Translations under genes and position numbers: made by a program
Assembly: GCF_000745955.1 (NCBI RefSeq)
Contig: NZ_JQKH01000012.1
Location: forward strand, 1 to 46,110
Reading direction: 5' to 3'
DNA: 46,110 nt
Origin: Alysiella crassa DSM 2578
GTDB taxonomy: Bacteria > Pseudomonadota > Gammaproteobacteria > Burkholderiales > Neisseriaceae
In this document: piece by piece, positions 8,814 to 17,928 of the stretch
Layout: each line of letters starts with the position of its first letter
How positions within the stretch are numbered: position 1 is the stretch's first letter
Notes under the pieces: model-generated
What the model saw: the letters and a program-made list of their open reading frames with translations, nothing else
What the model was told of the DNA's origin: nothing
Databases searched by the model: none

Positions 8814-9446
8814 ATGCTCACCGATAAGCAAAAACAACAAATCCACGATTTCGCCGTTGCCGAAATCACCGAAGCGATGGCGGATATTCGCCACAAAACG
8901 GGCGATGAGAAAATTTACGCCTTTGCTTTGGGCTTGGTGGAATATCCCTGTGGCTTTTTCTGCGCGGCAAACACGGTGGACGCACTCGCGCAGTCGTTGG
9001 AAGAAGACGATGACGCGGAAACGGAAGACACGCTTTGGTTTTGGTATCCGAGCGAGTGGAAATACGATGGTAATTTTGCCGACAATCGTGTTCACCAAAC
9101 CATCACCGCCATCAGTCGCCGCATTGAAGACGATGACCAAATCCGCTACACGCAATTGCGCCACGATTATCAAGATTGCCTGATTGCCGCGTTGAAAACC
9201 TGCGATGAACGCGGCGTGTTTGGCAAGGAGCGCGCTCGCGGCGAGCTGGTGTTGTATGTGCATTATGTGGATATTTTTGATGAAGAGGTGGACGACCAAT
9301 CTTCGGCGATACTCAATTCGGCGGCGTTGCACCAAGCATTTGTGCAGCGTTGGGACGAAGACATTTCAGGCAGCCTCACGGCAACGGTTCGCGCTTGGGT
9401 AGATGATTTGTATGAAGTGTATGACGATGAAGAGGGTGGGGCGTAA
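8814..9446 (+). CDS. DUF4303 family protein
   Basis: The function is unknown. The 210-residue acidic product matches the DUF4303 pattern as I know it: an N-terminal helix, KIYAFALGLVEYP, a serine/alanine strand region, then WYPSEWKYDG, and a C-terminal RGELVLYVHYVD. DUF4303 proteins sometimes sit beside secreted or polymorphic toxins, and here the neighbour is a broken RTX gene on the opposite strand; an immunity role is speculative. The Shine-Dalgarno AAGGAAT is well placed before ATG 8814. A partial DUS at about 9366 encodes SGSL. Confidence 0.75.
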   Translation: MLTDKQKQQIHDFAVAEITEAMADIRHKTGDEKIYAFALGLVEYPCGFFCAANTVDALAQSLEEDDDAETEDTLWFWYPSEWKYDGNFADNRVHQTITAISRRIEDDDQIRYTQLRHDYQDCLIAALKTCDERGVFGKERARGELVLYVHYVDIFDEEVDDQSSAILNSAALHQAFVQRWDEDISGSLTATVRAWVDDLYEVYDDEEGGA

Positions 9447-9483
9447 TGTTTAGGCAGCCTGAAAATCAAATTCAGGCTGCCTG

Positions 9484-10167
9484 ATTTACCTAGATTACTC
9501 ATGGCGGAAATCAAATTGTTGGCGGCGGAAATGGAGTTGGTAAGGAAAGCGTGTTCGTTTGCGCTTACAGAACGAGAGCTTGCGCTTGCAGCTTTGGGGA
9601 GGGTTAAGCCAAAAGCGGTAGCAGTTAAAGCTGCATCTTTCACAATAATTTTGCTTTTCAGGCTGCTGCCGTTCATGCCTGTGATTTCCCAATCTGTGCC
9701 AATTAATTTTAATTGCCATTTTTGGTCGGCAGCCTGAAAAACGCCATTGCCTTTGTTTACCCATTTGGCTTTACTGATGTCCACATTGGCAATCAAAATT
9801 TTACCTTGATTATCTTTAGTCGTGAATGGTATCAGTATCGTTAGAATTGGTAATATCATTAGCAATTAAGTGATAGGTGTCATTACCTACACCACCTTTC
9901 AGTAAATCACTACCTCTACCACCATATAAATGGTCATCTCCTTGATTACCACCTAAAATATCATCGCCTGCATGACCATGTAGGGTATCTACATCATCTC
10001 CACCAATGATAATGTCTTTACCTGTATTTCCTTTGATGATGTCTTTACCTTTACCACCATATAAAACATCAAAATCTTTTTTAGTTTGAGCTATTATTGG
10101 CAATATCTGTATCATTATATTGAAGAGATTGTTTCAAAGTAGATACATAATCAAAGTTAATATTCAT
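9484..10167 (-). pseudogene. Degraded RTX (haemolysin-type calcium-binding) protein gene
   Basis: ATG 10167 follows AGGAG by 6 bases and opens MNINFDYVSTLKQSLQYN, but the frame stops after 28 codons (TAA at 10081-10083). A second frame (about 10115-9816) encodes seven RTX nonapeptides such as GGKGKDIIK, GHAGDDILG, GNQGDDHLY and GGRGSDLLK, which bind calcium in type I-secreted proteins. It stops after DTDTIHD. A third frame (from about 9840) continues DNQGKILIANVDISKAKW and lacks a natural stop before running antisense into the DUF4303 gene. Two frameshifts are therefore needed to rebuild one protein. The original would have been a short RTX protein; sequencing errors are the main alternative. 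Confidence 0.75.
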
Positions 10168-10185
10168 AATATACTCCTAAAAAGA

Positions 10186-10959
10186 TTAGTGGTTTAAAAT
10201 GTAGGCATACTGTATTAATTCAATAGTATTGGGAAAAGTACTATTTGACAAATTAAATGGGGACAATGGCAGGGTTTCCATATATAAAATAGGGTAATTA
10301 GGTAATTTTTTGGGATTTATCCAATAATATCGTGTATTGGGTTGGTAAATATTTTGTTTTGGTAGTTTAGCTTGGAGTTCAGACCGTTCTTTTTCATTTT
10401 CTATAAAACTAGTCAAAAAACCATCTTCATTAATTTCTTCTAAAGATAGTTGCTTGATGAACGGTGGGGGTAAGATGTTGGGATATTGCCCTTTATCTAA
10501 AGAACCGCCAAATGACAAATTTACTTGTTTAAACTTTGGGCTGGTATAAACATGTAAAGAAGCAAATTTTTCCACCTTCCCATTTATTTCTTTAATATTG
10601 CTTGTTCTGTAAATATATAAAGTATTTTTTTCATTAAAAATTTCATTTTCTAATTGTTTATTCAATTCCACCTCTTCTTTCATAGAATCAATAACTGGAA
10701 TACCCCAAATTTGAATGAGCATTTCTTGTGGCATTTCAAACAAACATTGGCTGTCTAAATTGTCATACATTTGCTTCAGTAAATCATCAATATCCACCAC
10801 CTTATGCAGATTTTTGCAGGCAGCCTGAACCCTTTGGGCTGGGCTGGGCGATGAAGCCATTTTGGTTTGTGTGATACTTGGCTGACACGCCGCCGCCAAC
10901 AATATTGTCAGGCAGCCTGAAAGCCATTTTCTTGCTATTTTCATTTTTTTATTTTCCAT
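10186..10959 (-). CDS. Predicted lipoprotein, unknown function
   Basis: I do not recognise a family. The 257-residue product has a lipoprotein signal: a basic N-terminus, a hydrophobic stretch, and the lipobox LAAAC (Cys25 counted from ATG 10959). A second in-frame ATG at 10944 would shorten the signal. The mature part is hydrophilic with NPKKLPNYPILYMETLPLSP near the end. The gene is clearly more AT-rich than its neighbours, although DUS copies sit at about 10813 and 10910. It lies directly upstream of the RTX remnant on the same strand, so it may belong to the same acquired block. Confidence 0.7.
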   Translation of the reverse strand: MENKKMKIARKWLSGCLTILLAAACQPSITQTKMASSPSPAQRVQAACKNLHKVVDIDDLLKQMYDNLDSQCLFEMPQEMLIQIWGIPVIDSMKEEVELNKQLENEIFNEKNTLYIYRTSNIKEINGKVEKFASLHVYTSPKFKQVNLSFGGSLDKGQYPNILPPPFIKQLSLEEINEDGFLTSFIENEKERSELQAKLPKQNIYQPNTRYYWINPKKLPNYPILYMETLPLSPFNLSNSTFPNTIELIQYAYILNH

Positions 10960-11132
10960 TTATTGCTTAATTTTGCAATTAATTATTCTATTAATAAAAA
11001 TAATTGTCAATAAAATTTACAATAAGATCGATGCAAAAAACATAGCTCCCAGTCTCCCTATTCGGCAGCCCCACAAATCCTGTTACAATCGCCCTATTTC
11101 AAACCATTCTCATATTTCCATTCACTTGCGCC

Positions 11133-14100
11133 ATGACCGACCAAGCCACCACTTTACCCGACAATACCCCCAACACGCCCCCACAGCCACCGCGCCGCAC
11201 ACGCCATTGGTTGCGCCGCATGGTGTCATTTTTGGTGCTGCTGCTGACGGTGGTGGTGGGCGCGGTGGTGGCGGCGGCGATTTGGTTGTTTGGCAGCGAA
11301 GACGGTTTGCGCTACGCCATCAGGCTGCCTGAAAAACTGCCAATTGGCGTCAATGTGCAAGCAAAATCGGTAAATGGCACGATTTGGCACGGATTTTCGG
11401 CGAACGAGATTAGCGTGGACATGGAAAGCGCGCATATCCAAGCCAGCCATTTGCATTTCAAATGGCAGCCGCAAGATTTGCTGAAAGAGCATTTGCATAT
11501 CAATCAGTTACACATTGGCGATGTGCATATTGACAACAAACCCACCCCACCCAAACCCAAAGCTGAACCACCCAAATTACCCGAAAGCATTTCCTTGCCG
11601 CTCACCGCCAGTTTGGACAGCCTGCAAGTGGGCAAAATCACGCAGGGTAAACAGAAAACGGTGTTGTTGCACCGCGTTCAGGCTGCCTATCGTTATGACC
11701 ACAAACATCATATTCTCAATATTCAATCGCTGAAAACCGACTGGAGCGATAGTCAAGGCAGCCTGCAATTGAACACGGTGTTGCCCTATGCTGTGTTGGG
11801 TAAACTCACTTCGCAAGGCGAATTGGACGGCATTGCGGTGGACAATTTGCTGCAACTTTCAGGCAGCCTGAAAGACATTGCGCTGAAAACCAATATCAAA
11901 GGCTTGGGGATTTCGCTGGACGGCGACACCAGTTTCCACCCTTTTGCGCCGAATATCCGTGATTATATTGGGCATATTCAATTGAAAGGCGAAGGGATTA
12001 ATCCACGCGCATTTTTGCAATCTTTGCCGCAAGCCAAATTGACTTTTCAGGCGAATGTGTTACCCGAATTGGGCGATGTGATTGGTTTAACAGGAAAAAT
12101 TAATTTACAAAACCATCAGCCACTCACCGCCGATAAAAACGGTATTCCCGTGCGCCAATTGTCGGGCGATTTTCGTGTGAACGAGAGTGGCGCGGTGGAA
12201 ATTGCCCGTTTACAAGCGAATTTGATGGAACGTGGCGAAGTGAATGTGTCGGGCGGCATTTACGCGCAGAAAAAAACGCTCAATCTTCAGGCTGCCATCA
12301 AAAATTTGACCAGCGCAGATATTGTCAATACGCATTTTCACGGCACATTCAATGGCAAACTCATGGCAACAGGTTCGTTTGTGCGCCCAAAAGTGGCGTT
12401 TGATGTGAACACGGGACGCGCCGATGTGCAGGGTGCTTTGTCGCTGATTAGCGATGAGCAAAATGGGCAGCGCACTTTATTATTGGAAAACGGCACAATC
12501 CGCCCGCAAAACGGCGGCGTGGCGAATGTGGCGGCGCGGTTTGAATTGTTTAAAAATCAAAATGTGATGGCAAATGTAAACAGTCAATCGCTTGATTTAT
12601 CTAAACTTTATCCTGATTTGCCCAGCAGCAACATCAATGGCGACATTAAGCTGCAAGGCGAAGTGGCACGAAACGCTTACCACGCCGAATTGCATTTTCG
12701 CCCATCGCATTTTTCGGGGGCGAATTTGTCGGGAAATGGCTATGTTTCCTATGAAAACAATCACTTGAGTAAAGCCAATTTGTCGGTGAAATTGGGCAAT
12801 AATATTGTGCAAACACAGGGCAGTTTTGGCAGAAAAAACGATGTGTTAAAAGTGAATGTGAATGCGCCTAGTTTGGCACAATTGGGTTTTGGAATCAAAG
12901 GTTTGGCGAATATTTCAGGCAGCCTGAAAAATACGGAAGACAGTTGGACAAAAATTGAAGCGGATTTGGCAGGTCAAGCGCGTGAGTTTACCATTCCCAA
13001 TGTGGTCGTGATTAAAACTCTTGATTTTAAAGCCAAAGGTTCGCCTGAGTTTACCGCGCCTTTGGTGTTGGCTGTAGATGGCAAGGGCATAGTGTCGGGT
13101 GGTACGGCGATTGACAATGTGCAATTGGCGTTGAATGGCAGCGTGCGCGACCACGTTTTGCAGGGCGCAGGCAGCCTGAAATTGGACGGCAAGCCTTTTG
13201 TGTTAAAACTGGCGGCAAAAGGCGGATTATCTGAACAAAATCAATGGATAGGCACAGTCAATACTTTGGATTTGGCGGGGGCGTTGGATTTGCGTTTGCA
13301 AAATACGCTGAATTTGGAAGCAGGCGCGGAGCGGGTGGTATTGAGCGCGGCGCGTTGGCAGGCATTGGGGGGCAGCCTGAATTTGCAACAATTTGTGTGG
13401 GACAAGAAAAATGGGCTTACCACCAAAGGCAGAGCGGAAAATGTGCATTTGGTTCAATTACATAATTTCTACACGCCGCCGATTGAGCATGATTTGGTGG
13501 TGGCGAGCGAGTGGGATTTGAGCTACAGCAATGCACCGCGTGGTTATTTGAATTTGCGCCAATTGGGCGGCGATATGATTTTGCCGACCGCGCGTAAACC
13601 CAAGTTGGAATTGAATAATTTTGTTTTGCAAACGCGTTTGGCGGAAAAAGGGATTTTGAATCAGTTTAGCGGCGACACGCGTTATGGCAAGGCGAGCGGC
13701 GATTTCAATATTTTGCGCGGTTTTGGCGATGGCGATTTGCTGGCTGCGCCTGTGGGCGGCACGCTGCGTTTGGACGTGGCAGAGTTGAATAATTTGAAAA
13801 ATATTTTGCCAACAGGTCAAACGGTTAGGGGGCGGATTGCGGCGGCGGCGGCGGTGTCGGGCGTGTTGTCTGCGCCGAAATTGGTGGGGACGATTAATGG
13901 CGAAAATTTGTATTATCGCAACCAAAGCGCGGGCATTGTGCTGAAAGATGGCAGCCTGAAATCGCGTTTGCAAGACCGCGTGTGGACGGTGGATTCCTTG
14001 CAATTTAGGCGCGGCGGCACGGCGACTTTAACGGGTACGGCGGATTATTCAGGCAGCCTGCCGATTGTGAATGCGGAGGTGGTGTTTGACAAATATCAGG

Positions 14101-15071
14101 CATTGAATCAGGCAACGCGTGATTTGACCATTAGCGGCAAAACGCAATTATTCTATAATGAACAAGGCTTTACCCTAAATGGCAAACTGATTACCGATGA
14201 AGGCAAATTTGGTTTCCAAGAAAGCAGCGCACCCACGCTAGACGATGATGTGGTGGTCTTGGGCGAAACGCAGCCTGAAAAATCGGCAAGCACGCCATTT
14301 AATATGAATTTGGTATTTGATTTAAATGATAAATTTCAATTTAGTGGCGAAGGTTTGCGCGTTTTATTGGGTGGACAATTAACGCTGACAACGCGTCCGC
14401 AACAAGACGTTACGGGCGTGGGCAGCATTCATGTGGTACGTGGTCGCTACAAGGCGTATGGGCAGGATTTGGTGATTTCCAAAGGACTGATTTCCTTTGT
14501 TGGACCTTTGAGTCAGCCGAATTTGAATATTCGTGCCGAAAGGCGTGGTTCACCTGTCGGAGCGGGGGTGGAAGTGTTGGGCAATTTAAATTCGCCGCGC
14601 ATTACTTTGGTGGCAAACGAGCCGATGAGCGAAAAAGACAAATTGTCATGGCTGATTTTAAATCGCCCCAGTAGCGGCAGCAGCACCGACAACGCGGCGT
14701 TGGCAACGGCAGCAAGCGCGTTTTTGGCAGGCAGCCTGAACGATAAAGTGGGTTTGGTGGACGATTTTGGTTTGTCCAGTTCGCAAACGCGTAACGCGCA
14801 AACGGGCGAAATGAACCCCGCCCAGCAAGTGATTACTTTTGGCAAACAATTGAATCGTGATTTGTATTTTGGTTACGAAGCAGGTTTGCAAACGGCGAGC
14901 CAATCGGCGAAACTGGTGTATCAGTTGAGCAAATCATTTCAGGCGATTGCGCGGCTGGGGACGGAATCTTCGGGCGTAGAAGTGAAATACATCAAGCGAT
15001 TTGATGGTGATGATTTTGACTGGTTTGGGCGCGATAAATCATTCCACAAGCCCAAAAATCAAGCTGAATAA
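11133..15071 (+). CDS. tamB: TamB, translocation and assembly module / lipid-transport protein
   Basis: TamB is a large inner-membrane-anchored protein spanning the periplasm. Its family (AsmA-like/DUF490) forms a beta-taco groove thought to carry phospholipids to the outer membrane and to help outer-membrane protein assembly with TamA. The 1312-residue product has a cytosolic Pro-rich start, one transmembrane helix (about residues 28-50), a long beta-rich body, and the conserved DUF490 C-terminus with GVGSIHVVRGRYKAYGQ, LVISKGLISFVGPLSQPNL and LNRPSSGSSTD. The last region ends in a strand-rich FDGDDFDWFGRD. About a dozen full or partial DUS lie inside the gene. No tamA is adjacent, unlike the usual tamA-tamB pairing. 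Confidence 0.92.
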   Translation: MTDQATTLPDNTPNTPPQPPRRTRHWLRRMVSFLVLLLTVVVGAVVAAAIWLFGSEDGLRYAIRLPEKLPIGVNVQAKSVNGTIWHGFSANEISVDMESAHIQASHLHFKWQPQDLLKEHLHINQLHIGDVHIDNKPTPPKPKAEPPKLPESISLPLTASLDSLQVGKITQGKQKTVLLHRVQAAYRYDHKHHILNIQSLKTDWSDSQGSLQLNTVLPYAVLGKLTSQGELDGIAVDNLLQLSGSLKDIALKTNIKGLGISLDGDTSFHPFAPNIRDYIGHIQLKGEGINPRAFLQSLPQAKLTFQANVLPELGDVIGLTGKINLQNHQPLTADKNGIPVRQLSGDFRVNESGAVEIARLQANLMERGEVNVSGGIYAQKKTLNLQAAIKNLTSADIVNTHFHGTFNGKLMATGSFVRPKVAFDVNTGRADVQGALSLISDEQNGQRTLLLENGTIRPQNGGVANVAARFELFKNQNVMANVNSQSLDLSKLYPDLPSSNINGDIKLQGEVARNAYHAELHFRPSHFSGANLSGNGYVSYENNHLSKANLSVKLGNNIVQTQGSFGRKNDVLKVNVNAPSLAQLGFGIKGLANISGSLKNTEDSWTKIEADLAGQAREFTIPNVVVIKTLDFKAKGSPEFTAPLVLAVDGKGIVSGGTAIDNVQLALNGSVRDHVLQGAGSLKLDGKPFVLKLAAKGGLSEQNQWIGTVNTLDLAGALDLRLQNTLNLEAGAERVVLSAARWQALGGSLNLQQFVWDKKNGLTTKGRAENVHLVQLHNFYTPPIEHDLVVASEWDLSYSNAPRGYLNLRQLGGDMILPTARKPKLELNNFVLQTRLAEKGILNQFSGDTRYGKASGDFNILRGFGDGDLLAAPVGGTLRLDVAELNNLKNILPTGQTVRGRIAAAAAVSGVLSAPKLVGTINGENLYYRNQSAGIVLKDGSLKSRLQDRVWTVDSLQFRRGGTATLTGTADYSGSLPIVNAEVVFDKYQALNQATRDLTISGKTQLFYNEQGFTLNGKLITDEGKFGFQESSAPTLDDDVVVLGETQPEKSASTPFNMNLVFDLNDKFQFSGEGLRVLLGGQLTLTTRPQQDVTGVGSIHVVRGRYKAYGQDLVISKGLISFVGPLSQPNLNIRAERRGSPVGAGVEVLGNLNSPRITLVANEPMSEKDKLSWLILNRPSSGSSTDNAALATAASAFLAGSLNDKVGLVDDFGLSSSQTRNAQTGEMNPAQQVITFGKQLNRDLYFGYEAGLQTASQSAKLVYQLSKSFQAIARLGTESSGVEVKYIKRFDGDDFDWFGRDKSFHKPKNQAE

Positions 15072-15170
15072 TGCCATGATGGGATTTTCAGGCTGCCTGA
15101 ATTCCCATTTGGCACAGAAATGGCTTATACTTACTTGTTACACTATTTTTTATTTGATTAAGGACACGCC

Positions 15171-15431
15171 ATGCAACAATTTGAAATCAACAATTACATC
15201 AAAAAACAATTGGGCGAATATCTGGACGCCAAACAATGCGACCTGAAAACCGCCATGGACGATGAAACCATGAACCATGAAATCGCCGCGATTTTGCACA
15301 AAGGTTTCCCGACTATGGTGCAGAAATTTTATTCGCTGAAAAAATTTGAAGTATTTTTATGGGAAAAACGCGAATTTTTGTACACCCATATTCAGGCGCG
15401 TTTGGACGCATTGAGCCAACCCAAGAAATAA
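15171..15431 (+). CDS. Small hypothetical protein, 86 aa
   Basis: I do not recognise it. It is a charged, probably all-helical soluble protein without a signal peptide. A good Shine-Dalgarno (AAGGA) precedes the ATG, and an inverted-DUS terminator follows, so it looks like a genuine single gene. It lies between tamB and the convergent glyA. Confidence 0.65.
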   Translation: MQQFEINNYIKKQLGEYLDAKQCDLKTAMDDETMNHEIAAILHKGFPTMVQKFYSLKKFEVFLWEKREFLYTHIQARLDALSQPKK

Positions 15432-15456
15432 TCCAACAATTATTTGGCTAAATAAC

Positions 15457-15503
15457 ATTCAGGCAGCCTGAAAAAGGATTCCCCCTTTTCAGGCTGCCTG
15501 AAT
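15457..15503. terminator. Inverted DUS terminator between the 86-aa gene and glyA
   Basis: ATTCAGGCAGCCTGAAAA and TTTTCAGGCTGCCTGAAT pair with only a one-base bulge around a short loop, and a T run follows on the plus strand. It sits between convergent genes. Confidence 0.88.
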
Positions 15504-15518
15504 TTTTTAAATCAACAA

Positions 15519-16769
15519 TTACGCGCCATACACAGGACGTTTGTCGCACAAGGCTTTGGCTTTTTCTGCCACTTGCGCCAACACGGTTTCATCGTTGGGG
15601 TTTTCCAACACGTCTGCCACCAAATTTGCCAATTCACGCGCATCGGCTTCATCAAAACCGCGCGAAGTAATCGCAGACGCACCCACGCGAATGCCACTGG
15701 TTACAAACGGTTTTTCAGGGTCGTTGGGAATGGCGTTTTTGTTGATGGTAATGTGTGCTTTGCCCAAAGCCTCTTCTGCCGCCTTGCCCGTGATGTTTTT
15801 CGGGCGCAAATCCACCAAGAAAACATGGCTTTCTGTGCGACCAGACACAATGCGCAAACCGCGTTTCACCAATTCTTCTGCCATGGCAGCTGCGTTGATT
15901 TTCACTTGTTTGGCGTATTGTTTGAATTCAGGTTCAAGGGCTTCTTTGAATGCCACCGCTTTTGCCGCAATCACGTGCATGAGTGGACCACCTTGCAAAC
16001 TTGGGAAAATGGTTGAATTCAAAATCTTTTCATGCGTATTGTCGCGGCACAAAATCACGCCACCGCGAGGACCACGCAACGTTTTGTGTGTGGTGGTGGT
16101 TACAAAATCGGCAAATGGCACAGGATTGGGGTATTCGCCACCTGCCACCAAACCCGCATAATGCGCCATGTCCACAAACAAATACGCGCCCACTTTGTCG
16201 GCAATTTCGCGGAATTTCGCCCAATCAATTTGCAAGGCATAGGCAGACGCGCCTGCCACAATCATTTTCGGCTTGTGTTCCAAAGCCAAACGCTCCACTT
16301 CGGCATAGTTCAGCACTTCGTTTTCGTCCAAACCGTAAGTGATGGCGTTGTACAATTTGCCTGAAATGTTCACGCTGGCACCGTGTGTCAAGTGTCCGCC
16401 ATGCGCCAAGCTCATGCCCAAAATCGTATCGCCAGGTTTCAACACGGCTGCGTACACCGCTTGGTTGGCTTGGCTGCCTGAATGCGGTTGCACGTTGGCG
16501 TATTCTGCGCCAAACAGTTTTTTCACGCGGTCAATCGCCAGTTGTTCTGCCACATCAACGTGTTCACAGCCGCCATAATAGCGTTTGCTGGGGTAGCCTT
16601 CGGCATATTTGTTGGTCAGTTGGCTGCCTTGTGCTTCCATCACGGCACAGCTCACATAGTTTTCAGACGCAATCAGCTCAATGTGGTCTTGCTGGCGTTG
16701 TACTTCGGCAGCAATCGCGGCGGCTAATTCGGGGTCGTATTTTTCAATGGTAACGCTTTTTGAGAACAT
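15519..16769 (-). CDS. glyA: Serine hydroxymethyltransferase
   Basis: This PLP enzyme interconverts serine and glycine, feeding one-carbon units to tetrahydrofolate. The 416-residue product matches bacterial GlyA (417 in E. coli). Motifs include [62 protein letters not shown] and the PLP-lysine region [14 protein letters not shown]. The Shine-Dalgarno AAGGA precedes ATG 16769. The gene is monocistronic and convergent with the 86-aa gene. I see no riboswitch in its leader. Confidence 0.97.
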   Translation of the reverse strand: MFSKSVTIEKYDPELAAAIAAEVQRQQDHIELIASENYVSCAVMEAQGSQLTNKYAEGYPSKRYYGGCEHVDVAEQLAIDRVKKLFGAEYANVQPHSGSQANQAVYAAVLKPGDTILGMSLAHGGHLTHGASVNISGKLYNAITYGLDENEVLNYAEVERLALEHKPKMIVAGASAYALQIDWAKFREIADKVGAYLFVDMAHYAGLVAGGEYPNPVPFADFVTTTTHKTLRGPRGGVILCRDNTHEKILNSTIFPSLQGGPLMHVIAAKAVAFKEALEPEFKQYAKQVKINAAAMAEELVKRGLRIVSGRTESHVFLVDLRPKNITGKAAEEALGKAHITINKNAIPNDPEKPFVTSGIRVGASAITSRGFDEADARELANLVADVLENPNDETVLAQVAEKAKALCDKRPVYGA

Positions 16770-16826
16770 AATTTGTCCTTATAAACAGGTTGATGGGAAT
16801 GAGGCGGATTGTAGCATAATTTATTT

Positions 16827-16914
16827 TTCAGGCTGCCTTTTTGTGTGCGACAAAATGAAGAGTAGGGTAAAATTCGTGATTGAAAAATTATCGGCTACTG
16901 AAAGGCAGCCTGAA
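16827..16914. repeat. DUS-bounded repeat with internal GTAGGGT block
   Basis: TTCAGGCTGCCTTT at the left and AAAGGCAGCCTGAA at the right are inverted. Inside, TGTGCGACAAAAT followed by GAGTAGGGTAAAAT matches the blocks at 4813, 21779 and 32291. It is interpreted as a decayed copy of the same small repeat. Confidence 0.55.
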
Positions 16915-16915
16915 A

Positions 16916-16975
16916 ATGTGGCTTGAATGGCTAATCGTGGGGTGGGCAGCGTGGTACGCGGCGCAACGCGTGTAG
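16916..16975 (+). CDS. Possible 19-residue hydrophobic peptide
   Basis: ATG 16916 directly follows a DUS and opens MWLEWLIVGWAAWYAAQRV before a TAG. The peptide is strongly hydrophobic with four tryptophans, like a single-pass membrane mini-protein or the remnant of the N-terminus of a larger one. No clear Shine-Dalgarno is present, so it may be chance. Confidence 0.25.
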   Translation: MWLEWLIVGWAAWYAAQRV

Positions 16976-17020
16976 CAACAAAATGGGCATATTCAGGCTG
17001 CTCTTTCTCCCCCTAAAAAT

Positions 17021-17036
17021 GTTGCCGCATGGCAAC
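17021..17036. other. Small perfect hairpin upstream of the NTF2-like lipoprotein gene
   Basis: GTTGCC-GCAT-GGCAAC is a perfect 6-bp stem with a 4-base loop, between a partial DUS and a full DUS. It lies about 110 bases before the lipoprotein start in the 378-base glyA/lipoprotein gap. Its role is unknown. Confidence 0.4.
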
Positions 17037-17147
17037 AGGCAGCCTGAAAATAGAATTATTTGATGTAAAATAATTTTTTTATCTTGTTGAAAATAAAATT
17101 TTATTTTATGATATAGACTTGTTCAACTAATATAATGGGTTTTCACA

Positions 17148-17813
17148 ATGAATACGAAATTGTTGGTTGTATTGGCAGTAACAGGCGCATTGGCAGCCTG
17201 CGGTGGTGGCGAAAAACGCAAAAATAAACAAAGCGTTGAGGAAAAAATCACCGCCAGTGGCTATGTCTGCAAAGCGGTAGGCGATGACGAAATTGCCGCT
17301 CAATTCACGCGTTGGAATGAAGCCTTGAAAACTGGTGATGCGAAAGCCGTAGCCAACTTGTACGCTTTGGATTCTGTGTTGTTGCCAACCGTTTCCGATA
17401 AAGTGCGCTACACGCCAGCCGAAAAAGAAGATTATTTCAAACACTTCTTGGAGAAAAAACCCGTTGGCGAAATCAATGAACGCGCCATTCAAATCGGCTG
17501 TAACTGGGCTTTGGACGCAGGTATTTACACATTTACCTACCAAAAAACAGGCGAAAAAATTACAGGTCGCTACAGCTACACTTATCGCTGGGACGGCAAA
17601 CAATGGCAAATCAGCAGCCATCACTCTTCATTAATGCCTGAACCATTGATGAAAGCCGCCGCAGCCGCTAAAGCCGCACCTGCACCACAACCCGCACCGC
17701 AAGCCGTGCCACACGCTGAACCTGCACACGCTGCCCCAGCACCGCAGCCTGCACCACAAGCAGCTCCTGCACCTGTTGCGCCACAAGCCGCACCGCAAAC
17801 TTCAGCACATTAA
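17148..17813 (+). CDS. Lipoprotein with NTF2-like (DUF4440/CaMKII-association type) domain and Ala/Pro tail
   Basis: The 221-residue product has a lipoprotein signal with lipobox LAAC (Cys18). Residues about 35-165 resemble the NTF2-like fold of the DUF4440/SgcJ-EcaC group: FTRWNEALKTGDAKAVANLY, a central DYFKHFLEKKP, and paired strands ITGRYSYTYRWDGKQWQISSHH. These domains form a cone-shaped pocket that binds small ligands or dimerises. The last 50 residues are a low-complexity Ala/Pro/His tail built on APAPQPAPQA units, which could span or contact the cell wall. TATAAT lies only 12 bases before the ATG, so the leader may be very short. An inverted DUS terminator follows. Confidence 0.8.
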   Translation: MNTKLLVVLAVTGALAACGGGEKRKNKQSVEEKITASGYVCKAVGDDEIAAQFTRWNEALKTGDAKAVANLYALDSVLLPTVSDKVRYTPAEKEDYFKHFLEKKPVGEINERAIQIGCNWALDAGIYTFTYQKTGEKITGRYSYTYRWDGKQWQISSHHSSLMPEPLMKAAAAAKAAPAPQPAPQAVPHAEPAHAAPAPQPAPQAAPAPVAPQAAPQTSAH

Positions 17814-17823
17814 TTGGATAATC

Positions 17824-17870
17824 AAAAGGCAGCCTGAAAAACAATGGATTGGTTTTTCAGGCTGCCTTTT
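17824..17870 (+). terminator. Inverted DUS terminator
   Basis: AAAAGGCAGCCTGAAAAAC and GTTTTTCAGGCTGCCTTTT form a perfect 19-bp stem with a 9-base loop and a T run after the lipoprotein gene. Confidence 0.9.
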
Positions 17871-17886
17871 TTTGTTAATTTGGATG

Positions 17887-17918
17887 ATAGTGGATTAAAT
17901 TTAAATTGAATTCACTAT
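17887..17918. repeat. 32-bp palindrome resembling joined Correia-element ends
   Basis: The sequence starts ATAGTGGATTAAATTT and ends AAATTGAATTCACTAT, an inverted repeat with few mismatches. ATAGTGGATTAA is the terminal sequence of Neisseria Correia elements, so this may be an internally deleted copy. It lies between the lipoprotein gene and ubiG. Confidence 0.5.
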
Positions 17919-17928
17919 AAAACAAATA

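Noticed and set aside
9263-9483. Continuation of the third RTX frame into the DUF4303 gene
   Set aside because: This part is antisense to an intact gene and serine-rich by frame effect; the original stop was probably lost near the DUS at about 9480.
17131-17136. TATAAT as a firm -10 box for the NTF2-like lipoprotein gene
   Set aside because: It lies only 12 bases from the start codon, leaving almost no leader and no ribosome-binding site, so I only mention it as a possibility.
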